A stretch of 6,378 nt of DNA from JAIVGV01 sp035295985 (GCA_035295985.1 DATHBT010000296.1:1-6378); one strand, 5' to 3'; shown: positions 1 to 6,259, counted from the stretch's first letter. Notes: a model not told the origin generated them from the sequence alone. Program-made: numbers and translations.

Positions 1-2
1 TG

Positions 3-28
3 CGGGCAGGGACAAGCCCTGCCCCTAC
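3..28 (-). repeat. REP-like hairpin repeat, copy 1
   Basis: This is one of three copies of a 26-bp repeat in the window. It consists of GGGCAGGG (4-11), loop ACAAG (12-16) and the perfect complement CCCTGCCC (17-24), followed by CTAC (25-28). Read on the minus strand it is GTAG directly abutting an 8-bp hairpin, the form of REP elements recognised by RAYT (Y1-HUH) transposases. It ends 8 bp beyond the stop codon of the S9 peptidase, in the 3' untranslated region of that gene. There is no T-run, so it is not a classical intrinsic terminator, though it could stabilise the mRNA 3' end. The identity extends 2 bp (AA, 29-30) with copy 3. Any inverted partner would lie left of the window. Confidence 0.85.
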
Positions 29-36
29 AAACTGGC

Positions 37-2106
37 TTACTGATTTGCGGTCGTCGCGGTCGTTCGCCCGGCCGCGGGCCTAAGGTACTTGTCGAACCAC
101 TCGACGTGGCGGCGCATGAGATCGATCAGGTGGTTCGGCTCCGTGATGCTGTGGCCGGCGCGCGGGTAGCGTACGAAAGTGACGGGCACGCCGCGCCTGC
201 GGAGCGCGCGGTAATACTGCTCGGCCTTCGCGATTGGCACGCGCCTGTCCTGCTCGCCGTGCGTGATCAGCAGGGGCGTCTTCACGCGGTCGGCGAAGCG
301 CACGGGCGACCAGCGCTCGTAGGTCTCGCGCGCGGCCCAGGGCGTGCCGCCGAAGCCGTACTCCATGAGGCCCGGTATGTCCGACTGGCCGAAGAAGCTG
401 TACCAGTCGGAGATGCCGGCGTGGCCGATGGCGGCCTTGAAGCGGTCGGTCTGTGTGATGGCCCAGAAGGTCATGAACCCGCCGTAACTTCCGCCCATCA
501 CGGCGAGCCTGTCGGGGTCTGCGACGCCGAGCCGGACGACTTCGCCCACGCCGGCCATCAAGTCCTGAAAGTCTTTCCCGCCCCAGTCGCGCACGTTCGC
601 GGTGGCGAACTTGTGGCCGTAGCCCGTGGAGCCGCGCGGGTTCGGCATCAGGACGGCGTAGCCGTGGCCCGCGTAAATCTGCGCGCGCCCCTCGAAGCCG
701 TAGGCGAAGCGCGCGTAAGGCCCGCCGTGAATCTGCAGGATGGTCGGGTACTTCATGCCGCGCTCGTAGCCGGCGGGCTTGACGAGCATCCCCTCGATCT
801 CAAGATTGTCCGCGCCCTTCCAGCGCAGGACTTCGATGTCGCCGAGCGCGAACTCCTTCGCCTGCGGGTTGAGATCGGTGATGCGTCGCGCGTCGCGCCC
901 CGCGGCGGTCGAGACCCAGATGTCTTCGGGCTGCCTGGCGTCCTCGAACAGGAACGCCAGCCGCGTGTTGTCCGGCGAGAGATCGACGCCCGAATACCCG
1001 CCCGCCTTCTCGAAGACCGCGCGCGCCTCGCCGCCCGCCGCAGGCACGCGGAGGAGTTGCCCGTAAACGCCGACCGACGCGGCGACGTAGAGGTCGCGCC
1101 CGTCCCTCGACCACCGCGCCGGGCCGCTGACCGAATCGCTCTGCCCTTCGGTCAGGTTGCGCGGCGTGCCTCCCTCCGTGGCGACGACCAGCAAGTCCGT
1201 CTTCTGCGCCCACACGCTCGGATCGGGGTGGGACGTGTAGGCGACCCAGCGGCCGTCGGGCGAGAAACGCGGCTGTGAATCGGGGCCGGGGTTGGTGGTC
1301 AGTTGTCGCGGCTTCCCTCCCTCGGCCGGGGCTATGAAGATATCCGTGTTGCGATCCTCCGAGATGTCTGTGAAGGAAGACTCCTGCGCGCCCGCCCGCG
1401 CTGCGACGTAGGCGATCCAGCGGGAGTCGGACGACCACTGTGGGTCGGAGGCGGAGAACGCGCCCTCCGTCACGCGCCTCTTCGTCTTCGTGCCGAGTTC
1501 GATTGTCCACAGGTGCGAGTAGATGAAGCCCGAATCGACGACGATGGCGTCGAAGCGATCTTTTTTGAGCTTGTCGCGCTCGGCCTTGTCCTGCGGCGTG
1601 TCGCGGACGACGTAGGCGATGCGCCTGGAGTCGGGCGACCAGCGGAACTGCGAGACGCCGGCATCCTCCTCGGTCAGTTTCTCGGCCTCGCCGCCGCGCA
1701 CCGGGATGATCCAAATTTGGTTGCCGCCGCCCGCCGCGGGCGTCGCGCCGCCGGCCGCGGGCGCGCTGCGGTTGGCGAGGAACGCGATCCAGCGCCCGTC
1801 CGGCGACCAAGCGGGCTGCGTCTCGCCCCGCTCGCCGTTCGTCAAACGGATCACCTCTCCGCCATCCGCCGAGACTAGATAGACGTGCGAGTCGCGCCGG
1901 TTCTCCTTGCGGTTCCAGTCCGAGATCGTGAAGGCCAGCCACTTGCCGTCGGGCGACCACTGCGGCGCGCCGACGCCCCTGATCGCCAGCACGTCCTCCA
2001 TCGTCACGCGCTTCTGCCCCTGGGGCTGGGGCTGCGGCTGCTGTGCGGCCGCGTCCAGCGCGAACAGCGCAACGGCCAGCAGCGACGCAAAGAAAATTCG
2101 CCTCAC
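37..2106 (-). CDS. Exported S9-family (prolyl oligopeptidase-type) serine peptidase
   Basis: A 689-residue serine peptidase of the prolyl oligopeptidase family (dipeptidyl/acylaminoacyl-peptidase type), expected to cleave short peptides outside the cytoplasm. Residues 1-21 form a signal peptide: MRR, a hydrophobic core, then an AAA|Q cleavage site and a short PQ-rich linker. There is no lipobox cysteine. Seven WSPDG-type PD40 repeats start near residues 48, 98, 154, 222, 279, 330 and 374, which suits a seven-bladed propeller gating the active site. The alpha/beta-hydrolase domain starts near 425, with HGGP at 460-463 and GGSYGG at 538-543. The inferred triad is Ser540, Asp620 (HGEQD) and His652 (AGHS), so it should be active. 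The length is usual for the family. The start is GTG, chosen because a strong Shine-Dalgarno lies 8 nt upstream and the signal peptide begins immediately. An Ala/Gly-rich loop at 114-129 interrupts the blade-2 region. It follows the zinc-ribbon gene by 35 bp and is probably co-transcribed. Substrate specificity (DPP, acylaminoacyl or oligopeptidase) cannot be read from the sequence. Confidence 0.95.
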   Translation of the reverse strand: MRRIFFASLLAVALFALDAAAQQPQPQPQGQKRVTMEDVLAIRGVGAPQWSPDGKWLAFTISDWNRKENRRDSHVYLVSADGGEVIRLTNGERGETQPAWSPDGRWIAFLANRSAPAAGGATPAAGGGNQIWIIPVRGGEAEKLTEEDAGVSQFRWSPDSRRIAYVVRDTPQDKAERDKLKKDRFDAIVVDSGFIYSHLWTIELGTKTKRRVTEGAFSASDPQWSSDSRWIAYVAARAGAQESSFTDISEDRNTDIFIAPAEGGKPRQLTTNPGPDSQPRFSPDGRWVAYTSHPDPSVWAQKTDLLVVATEGGTPRNLTEGQSDSVSGPARWSRDGRDLYVAASVGVYGQLLRVPAAGGEARAVFEKAGGYSGVDLSPDNTRLAFLFEDARQPEDIWVSTAAGRDARRITDLNPQAKEFALGDIEVLRWKGADNLEIEGMLVKPAGYERGMKYPTILQIHGGPYARFAYGFEGRAQIYAGHGYAVLMPNPRGSTGYGHKFATANVRDWGGKDFQDLMAGVGEVVRLGVADPDRLAVMGGSYGGFMTFWAITQTDRFKAAIGHAGISDWYSFFGQSDIPGLMEYGFGGTPWAARETYERWSPVRFADRVKTPLLITHGEQDRRVPIAKAEQYYRALRRRGVPVTFVRYPRAGHSITEPNHLIDLMRRHVEWFDKYLRPAAGRTTATTANQ

Positions 2107-2112
2107 TGTCAG

Positions 2113-2120
2113 TTCCTCCT
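2113..2120 (-). promoter_or_regulatory. Ribosome binding site of the S9 peptidase gene
   Basis: Read on the minus strand the bases are AGGAGGAA, a near-perfect anti-Shine-Dalgarno match. The AGGAGG core (2115-2120) lies 8 nt before the GTG at 2106. This decides the start codon even though it is not ATG. Confidence 0.85.
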
Positions 2121-2141
2121 AATCGATCAGCGCGGCGTGCT

Positions 2142-2405
2142 TCAGTCGCGCGGCTGCCGCGATCTCTCGTAGGCCGCGTACAGCTCGCCGGGCCGCTCGG
2201 CGTACAGCTCCGCGTAGCCGCACTCGCCGCACACGCGGGCCGTCAGCGTGGCCTGGAAAGTCTCTTTGAAGAAGAGCGCGTCCGGGTTCTCGTGCAGCTT
2301 GACGGCCAGCTCGGCCGGCAGGTTGTAGTGGCCCAGGTCGCGCACCGCCGCGCGCGGGATGACCCTCGCCGAGCCGCACTTCGCACAAACGATCTCGTCG
2401 CCCAT
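2142..2405 (-). CDS. Small two-CxxC putative zinc-ribbon protein, function unknown
   Basis: An 87-residue cytoplasmic protein with no signal peptide or membrane segment. CxxC pairs at Cys7/Cys10 (CAKC, followed by GS) and Cys59/Cys62 (CGEC, followed by GYAELY) form the knuckles of a probable four-cysteine zinc ribbon. The roughly 48-residue stretch between them is longer than in a minimal ribbon and contains an ENPDALFFK segment. The C-terminus (about 63-82) is rich in Tyr and Glu. I recognise the architecture but no named family or function; a nucleic-acid or protein-binding role is only a guess from zinc ribbons in general. The ORF stays open upstream to 2534, but the extra 43 residues are Arg/Gly/Pro-rich and look like translated noncoding DNA, while the ATG at 2405 has a GGAGGG ribosome site 8 nt upstream. 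The gene precedes the S9 peptidase by 35 bp and is probably the first gene of that operon. Confidence 0.82.
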   Translation of the reverse strand: MGDEIVCAKCGSARVIPRAAVRDLGHYNLPAELAVKLHENPDALFFKETFQATLTARVCGECGYAELYAERPGELYAAYERSRQPRD

Positions 2406-2413
2406 CGGCGCAA

Positions 2414-2419
2414 CCCTCC
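2414..2419 (-). promoter_or_regulatory. Ribosome binding site of the zinc-ribbon gene
   Basis: GGAGGG on the minus strand, 8 nt before the ATG at 2405. It decides between this start and the longer open frame beginning at 2534, for which I see no comparable site. Confidence 0.75.
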
Positions 2420-2471
2420 GCAAAACTGATCGGAGTCGGCCCTGCCGCGCGCGGCCCGGGGGAAGGCCGGG

Positions 2472-2510
2472 GCGGCCGTCTCGCGGACGCGGGACGCGTC
2501 TGCCGGCCGC
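2472..2510. other. Long GC-rich hairpin in the divergent region
   Basis: GCGGCCG (2472-2478) pairs with CGGCCGC (2504-2510), 7 bp. After a 4-nt bulge (TCTC, 2479-2482), GCGGACGCG (2483-2491) pairs with CGCGTCTGC (2495-2503) around a GGA triloop, 9 bp including one G-T wobble. Its near edge lies 67 bp upstream of the zinc-ribbon start codon, so it may fall in that gene's leader. No T-run follows it on either strand, so it is not an intrinsic terminator. Chance hairpins are common at this GC content, so function is unproven. Confidence 0.4.
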
Positions 2511-2588
2511 GAGAGCGAGCTTGTGTAAGGGCATCCGTCCGGGCGTGCGTTAACCTAGCTGAAGTGCGCCCAACTTTATCGCAACGGC

Positions 2589-2617
2589 TGTGCAAAGGCC
2601 AGCGAATCTTTTATGCT
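2589..2617 (+). promoter_or_regulatory. Weak candidate sigma-70 promoter for the GNAT-permease-aminotransferase genes
   Basis: TATGCT (2612-2617) is a reasonable -10 box in an AT-richer patch. TGTGCA at 2589-2594, 17 bp upstream, matches only half of the -35 consensus. Transcription would start near 2624, about 70 nt before the GNAT start. If real, the ATG at 2613 lies inside the -10 box and cannot be used, in line with the start chosen at 2694. Confidence 0.3.
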
Positions 2618-2693
2618 TTGCGGCGCTCCACCCACGACTCGCCGCCGCGCACGCGCGTCCGCTCGTGCGGCGAACCCCGCGAGGCTTACCCCC

Positions 2694-3581
2694 ATGACGA
2701 CGGAGTTCACAATGCGCCCGGCGCGCGAGGACGACCTGCCCGCCACACTCGACGTGTTCTATGCCGCGCTCGCAGACCTGTTCGAGCGCCACAACTTCGA
2801 CGCGCCGCCCCCGCCGCGCGCGTACATGGAGGCCAACTGGCGTCACCTGCTCGCGACGGGCATCTTCCACATGGCGGAGCGGGACGGCCGCGCCGTCGCC
2901 GTCTGCAACGCGCTCGTGCGCGACCGGCTGTGGTTCCTGTCGGGCTTCTGGGTGCTGCCGGAGTTCCAGGGGCGGGGCGTCGGCCGCAGGCTCCTCTCGG
3001 AGGTGTGGCGGGAGGGAGGGCGGCAGGGCGCGGAGATTTTTTTCGTCTGGTCGTCCTGGGATCAGAGGGCCGTGGCGAGCTACCTGCGCGCGGGGATGCT
3101 GCCCGGCTACCAGATGCTGAACTTCTGGGGGCGCGCGGCGGACGTGCGACTGCCGGGGCCGCCCGCGGGCTACGCGGTCGAGCCGCTCGCGGTCGAGTCG
3201 GCCGCCTCAATAGATGAAACGGTGCGCGCGACAAGGCGCGAAGTCGATCACCGCTTCTGGCTCGCGCAGCCGGGCGCACGCGGCCGTCTCGTCGTCGGCC
3301 GGACGGGAAGCCCCGTCGGCTACTACTATCTCGAAGGCGACGCGGTCGCGCCCGCCGCGTGGGTTGCGGACGCGGACGCCGAAGCCGTGCTCGCGCTCGC
3401 CTGCCGCGAGGCCGCCGACGTGACCGGCTCAGTCGCGATGCGCGTCCCCGGCATCAACCACGCGGCCCTGCGCTTCGCGCTCGCCGCGCGCATGCGCTAC
3501 GTCTCCTACGCACACTTCTTCACCACCGCCCCCTTCGGCCGGCTCGAACGCTACCTCGCCTCCGGCCCCGTGCTCTTCTAA
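2694..3581 (+). CDS. GNAT-family N-acetyltransferase, probably tandem-domain
   Basis: A 295-residue protein of the GCN5-related N-acetyltransferase superfamily, which transfers acyl groups from acyl-CoA to amines. The N-terminal half (about 5-145) is a clear GNAT domain: the typical opening MRPAREDDLPA, a WVLPEFQGRGVGRRLL segment (87-101) whose Q92-G-R-G-V-G97 is the acyl-CoA pyrophosphate loop, and a SYLRAGM segment (129-135) like the conserved end of the fold. Residues about 160-295 read like a second, degenerate GNAT half without a good Q/RxxGxG/A loop, so one active site is likely, as in other double-GNAT proteins. The substrate is unknown. The start at 2694 has GAGG 9 nt upstream; the in-frame ATG at 2712 has GGAG 6 nt upstream and is a real alternative. 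The frame is open to 2613, but those residues are Arg/Ala-rich and not GNAT-like. It is the first of three same-strand genes and ends 22 bp before the permease. Confidence 0.85.
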   Translation: MTTEFTMRPAREDDLPATLDVFYAALADLFERHNFDAPPPPRAYMEANWRHLLATGIFHMAERDGRAVAVCNALVRDRLWFLSGFWVLPEFQGRGVGRRLLSEVWREGGRQGAEIFFVWSSWDQRAVASYLRAGMLPGYQMLNFWGRAADVRLPGPPAGYAVEPLAVESAASIDETVRATRREVDHRFWLAQPGARGRLVVGRTGSPVGYYYLEGDAVAPAAWVADADAEAVLALACREAADVTGSVAMRVPGINHAALRFALAARMRYVSYAHFFTTAPFGRLERYLASGPVLF

Positions 3582-3603
3582 GAAGCCCGGCCGAATTATT
3601 CAC

Positions 3604-5004
3604 ATGCGCCAGAGCGACAAACCGCCGGAAGGAAATGACGCTGACGCGGTGCGCGTCCCGCGCGACGCAGGCGCGCACTCGTTGGCACGCCGCCTCGGAC
3701 TCTTCGACGCGACGATGCTCGTCATGGGCGGCATCGTCGGCGCAGGGATATTCGTCAACCCGCACGTCGTCGCGCGCGCAGTCCCCTCGCCGGCCCTCAT
3801 CCTCGGCGCGTGGCTCGCGGGCGGACTTGTGGCGCTGGCGGGCGCGTTCGTTTACGCGGAGCTGGCCGCGCGAAGGCCCGAAGTCGGCGGCCAGTACGCT
3901 TACCTGCGCGACGCCTTCCACCCGTCGGTCGCGTTCCTCTACGGCTGGGCGCTGCTGCTCGTCGTGCAGACGGGCGGGATGGCCGCGGTCGCCGTCACCT
4001 TCGCGCGCTACTTCCTTGAGCTGACCGGCTGGCCCCTCGCCGAGTGGACGGTCGCGGCCGTCGCCCTCGCCGCGCTGACGGCGGTCAACTGCGCGGGCGT
4101 GCGCGCGGGCGGAACCGTCCAGAGTGTGCTGATGGTCTTGAAGATCGCGGCCTTCGTCACGCTCATCTGCGCCGGACTCGCCGCGCTCGCGCCGGAGCGT
4201 CTGACCGAAGTCGGCGCAACCGCGCGGCGCGCGCCGCTCGATCAGTTGACCGCTTTCTTCGGCGCGCTCACGCCCGTGATGTTCGCGTACGGCGGCTGGC
4301 AGACGGCGAGCTTCGTCGCCGCCGAGATGCGCGACCCGCGGCGCGACCTCGCGCGCGGGCTGCTCTACGGCGTGGCGGGCGTGATCGTTTTGTACACGGC
4401 CGTTAACTTCGTCTGCGTCGGCGTGCTCGGGGCCGCCGCGCTGGCCGAAACCCCCGCGCCGGCCTCGGCCGTGATGCGGGTGGCCCTGGGCGAGGCGGGC
4501 GCTCGCTTCATCGCCGCCGGGATAGCCCTCTCCGCGCTCGGTTTCTTGAGCCAGGGGATGCTCACCGCGCCGCGGGTCTATTTCGCGATGGCCGAGGATC
4601 GGCTCTTCTTCGCGCCGCTCGCCCGCGTGAGCAGAAGGACGCGGGCGCCCGTCTGGGCCATAGCCCTGCAGGGCGCGCTGGCGATCCTGATCGCCGCCGC
4701 CGGGCGCTACGAACAGATTCTCAACTACGTCGTCTCGGTGGACTTCATCTTCTTCGGCCTGACCGGCCTCGCGCTCTTCGTCTTCCGCGGCCGGCGCACG
4801 CGAACGGACGACGGCGGCGAAATCTTCCGCGCGCCGGGCCACCCGGTAACGACCGCCTTCTTCGTCGCCGCCTGCGGCGCGGTCGTCGCGGTGACGATCT
4901 ACCGCGAGCCTTTGAACAGCGCGGCCGGGCTGTTGATACTGCTCGCGGGCGTGCCGGCGTTTCTCTTCTGGCGGACGCGCCAAAGAAAGGGCGAGAGGCG
5001 ATGA
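3604..5004 (+). CDS. APC-superfamily amino-acid permease (LAT/YfnA-like)
   Basis: A 466-residue inner-membrane transporter for amino acids or related amines. After a hydrophilic N-terminus (1-30), about twelve hydrophobic segments can be seen, near 35-55, 64-88, 108-138, 146-164, 174-196, 214-240, 252-276, 299-320, 350-367, 372-395, 414-431 and 437-457. Helix 1 carries GGIVGAGIF (42-50), the unwound glycine motif that binds the substrate amino and carboxyl groups in the APC family. FAYGGWQTASFVAAEMRDP (227-245) on helix 6 and the following loop is typical of the LAT/basic amino-acid branch. The length is usual. The ATG at 3604 lacks a clear ribosome site; an AAGG-type site near 3630 serves only an out-of-frame ATG and lies too far from the in-frame GTG at 3649, so 3604 is kept with moderate certainty. 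The stop overlaps the aminotransferase start, so translational coupling is likely. The exact substrate and whether it is an antiporter cannot be told. Confidence 0.93.
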   Translation: MRQSDKPPEGNDADAVRVPRDAGAHSLARRLGLFDATMLVMGGIVGAGIFVNPHVVARAVPSPALILGAWLAGGLVALAGAFVYAELAARRPEVGGQYAYLRDAFHPSVAFLYGWALLLVVQTGGMAAVAVTFARYFLELTGWPLAEWTVAAVALAALTAVNCAGVRAGGTVQSVLMVLKIAAFVTLICAGLAALAPERLTEVGATARRAPLDQLTAFFGALTPVMFAYGGWQTASFVAAEMRDPRRDLARGLLYGVAGVIVLYTAVNFVCVGVLGAAALAETPAPASAVMRVALGEAGARFIAAGIALSALGFLSQGMLTAPRVYFAMAEDRLFFAPLARVSRRTRAPVWAIALQGALAILIAAAGRYEQILNYVVSVDFIFFGLTGLALFVFRGRRTRTDDGGEIFRAPGHPVTTAFFVAACGAVVAVTIYREPLNSAAGLLILLAGVPAFLFWRTRQRKGERR

Positions 5005-6110
5005 GCACAGACAGGGCCGGGCGCGTGATGAGTTCCGAGTACATGCACTGGGCGAAGACCGTCCACGCGCGGGCGCGCTTCAACCTCGCCAACAGCGGGA
5101 TGCGCTCCTACACGCTCGCGAAGCTTCCGGTTTCGCTCTCCGACATAGAGCTTTCGGGGCCGAGCTTCTACGGCTACGCGCCGTTGCAGGAGGCAATCGC
5201 GCGCAAGGAAGGGGTTCCGGCCGACTGCGTCGTCGCCGCCAACGGCACTTCGATGGCGAACCACCTCGCGATGGCCGCGCTCGTCTCGCCCGGCGACGAA
5301 GTCCTCATCGAGCGGCCCGCCTACGAGCTGCTCGTCTCGACCGCGCGCTACCTCGGAGCCGAAGTGCGCCGCTTCGAGCGCAGGGCCGGGGACAACTTCC
5401 GTCTCGACGCGGCCGAAGTCCGCCGCGCGATCACTCCGCGCACGCGCCTCGTCGTCCTGACGAACCTTCACAACCCTTCGTGCTCGCTCGCGGACGAGAC
5501 GACGCTCCGGGAGATCGGCGAGGCGGCGCGGAGCGTCGGCGCGCGCGTCATCGCCGACGAAGTCTATCTGGACTCCGCGCTGACGGACGAGCCGCCGCGC
5601 TCGGCCTTCCACCTCGGCCCCGTCTTCGTGAGCACGAACAGCCTGACGAAGTTCTACGGACTCGGCGGGCTGCGCTGCGGCTGGATTCTGGCCGAGCCTG
5701 AGCTGGCGCGAAGAATCTGGCGCTTAAACGATCTCTTCGGCGCGTTGCAGCCCCACCCGGCCGAGCGCCTGAGCGTCGCCGCGCTAGCTCACCTGCCGCA
5801 GATCGCGGCCGAGTCCCGCGCCCTGCTCGACGCGAACCTGCCCCTCTTCAACCGCTTCCTCGCGTCGCGCGAAGAACTCGAAGCCCCGCCGATGCGGCAC
5901 GGCACGGTCTCCTTCCCCCGCCTGCGCGGCGGCGACGAGGAGACGGTCGAGCGACTTAGCGATCTGCTGCTCGACCGCTACGAGACCTCAATCGTGCCCG
6001 GCCGCTTCTTCGAGCGGCCCGATCACTTCCGCGTCGGCATCGCGCTCGACACGGACGTGTTCACGGAAGGCCTCGCGCGTCTCGGCGCGGCGCTCGATGA
6101 GTTGAGTTAG
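5001..6110 (+). CDS. Fold-type I PLP-dependent aminotransferase (class I/II)
   Basis: A 369-residue cytoplasmic pyridoxal-phosphate enzyme of the aspartate-aminotransferase fold. The cofactor residues are all visible: Asn158 in NLHNPS, Asp186 and Tyr189 in IADEVYLD, the Schiff-base lysine Lys217 in SLTKFYG, and Arg225 in GLRCGW for the phosphate. Arg344 in HFRVGIA is the expected substrate alpha-carboxylate ligand, so an intact amino-acid-handling enzyme is inferred. FYGYAPLQEAIA (56-67) is the usual N-terminal substrate-gate region and NGTSMANHLA (81-90) the phosphate-binding turn. The length is slightly below 390-400, typical of the class. The ATG overlaps the permease stop as ATGA; AAAGG lies 10 nt upstream. 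An in-frame ATG at 5028 is possible. The enzyme is last in the three-gene run and is followed by a terminator. The substrate is unassigned; a related lyase or decarboxylase activity is possible, as this fold includes them. Coupling to the permease suggests it acts on the imported compound. Confidence 0.93.
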   Translation: MSTDRAGRVMSSEYMHWAKTVHARARFNLANSGMRSYTLAKLPVSLSDIELSGPSFYGYAPLQEAIARKEGVPADCVVAANGTSMANHLAMAALVSPGDEVLIERPAYELLVSTARYLGAEVRRFERRAGDNFRLDAAEVRRAITPRTRLVVLTNLHNPSCSLADETTLREIGEAARSVGARVIADEVYLDSALTDEPPRSAFHLGPVFVSTNSLTKFYGLGGLRCGWILAEPELARRIWRLNDLFGALQPHPAERLSVAALAHLPQIAAESRALLDANLPLFNRFLASREELEAPPMRHGTVSFPRLRGGDEETVERLSDLLLDRYETSIVPGRFFERPDHFRVGIALDTDVFTEGLARLGAALDELS

Positions 6111-6127
6111 AGAGTATCGGAAAGTAG

Positions 6128-6153
6128 GTAGGGGCAGGGCTTGTCCCTGCCCG
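6128..6153 (+). repeat. REP-like hairpin repeat, copy 2
   Basis: The same 26-bp unit as at the left edge, in the opposite orientation: a GTAG box immediately 5' of GGGCAGGG (6132-6139), loop CTTGT (6140-6144) and CCCTGCCC (6145-6152). The GTAG is doubled here (6124-6127 and 6128-6131). It lies 17 bp after the aminotransferase stop and faces copy 3 as an inverted pair with the terminator between them. Confidence 0.85.
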
Positions 6154-6177
6154 CCGCGACTGAACGTCGCACAAATA

Positions 6178-6217
6178 AACCGCCGCCATTCTTCATCGAA
6201 TGCCGGCGGTTGTTTTT
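6178..6217 (+). terminator. Intrinsic terminator of the GNAT-permease-aminotransferase operon
   Basis: AACCGCCG (6178-6185) pairs perfectly with CGGCGGTT (6204-6211). A single C-C mismatch (6186/6203) separates this from an inner 5-bp stem CATTC/GAATG (6187-6191 with 6198-6202) closing a 6-nt loop. GTTTTT follows (6212-6217), which is the expected U-tract on the plus strand. On the minus strand the tract after the stem is only weakly T-rich (TATTTG), so it may also stop transcription of the converging receiver gene, but less well. Together with the start of the next gene on the opposite strand it marks the end of the plus-strand operon. Confidence 0.9.
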
Positions 6218-6233
6218 CGCGCTTACGCGCTCA

Positions 6234-6259
6234 CGGGCAGGGACAAGCCCTGCCCCTAC
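6234..6259 (-). repeat. REP-like hairpin repeat, copy 3
   Basis: GGGCAGGG (6235-6242), loop ACAAG (6243-6247) and CCCTGCCC (6248-6255), then CTAC (6256-6259), identical to copy 1 over 28 bp (6234-6261 with 3-30). With copy 2 it makes an inverted pair spanning 6128-6259, with the GTAG boxes on the outside as in a REPIN doublet. It lies 22 bp beyond the stop of the minus-strand receiver gene. Confidence 0.85.

Larger units (their letters stand above)
2406..2693. other. Divergent intergenic region between the two operons
   Basis: These 288 bp separate the divergent starts of the zinc-ribbon gene and the GNAT gene, and should hold both promoters. The part next to the zinc-ribbon gene (about 2440-2520) is extremely GC-rich and can fold into a long hairpin (2472-2510). 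The middle (about 2550-2625) is clearly less GC-rich and is the likeliest promoter area. No convincing minus-strand promoter was found. The open frames crossing the region translate to Arg/Pro/Ala-rich sequence and are not believed to be genes. Confidence 0.6.

Noticed and set aside
3..28. Repeat copies as a CRISPR array
   Set aside because: There are only three copies, two of them inverted relative to each other and one 6 kb away, with no regular spacers and no cas genes.
3..28. Repeat copy 1 as an intrinsic terminator of the S9 peptidase
   Set aside because: The stem is strong, but no T-run follows it in the direction of transcription. A terminator might still lie beyond the left edge.
106..1278. 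A 390-codon plus-strand open frame opposite the S9 peptidase
   Set aside because: It lies within the peptidase gene, whose triad and propeller repeats are clear. The antisense product is a Val/Ala/Arg-rich shadow with no recognisable motif.
2406..2534. N-terminal extension of the zinc-ribbon protein to the ATG at 2534
   Set aside because: The added residues are Arg/Gly/Pro-rich, overlap the hairpin region, and lack a ribosome site comparable with the GGAGGG serving the ATG at 2405.
2554..2590. Minus-strand sigma-70 promoter for the zinc-ribbon operon (TTGCGA- or TTGGGC-like boxes)
   Set aside because: No pair of boxes had acceptable spacing and match together.
2613..2693. N-terminal extension of the GNAT protein to the ATG at 2613
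   Set aside because: The extra residues are low-complexity Arg/Ala. The ATG lies in the candidate -10 box, and GNAT domains usually begin within a few residues of the RPAREDD-like strand.
3520..4983. A 487-codon open frame on the minus strand opposite the permease
   Set aside because: It is antisense to an unmistakable APC permease, and its product is Arg/Asp/Glu/Gly-rich with no domain. Long antisense frames are expected where GC at third codon positions is very high.
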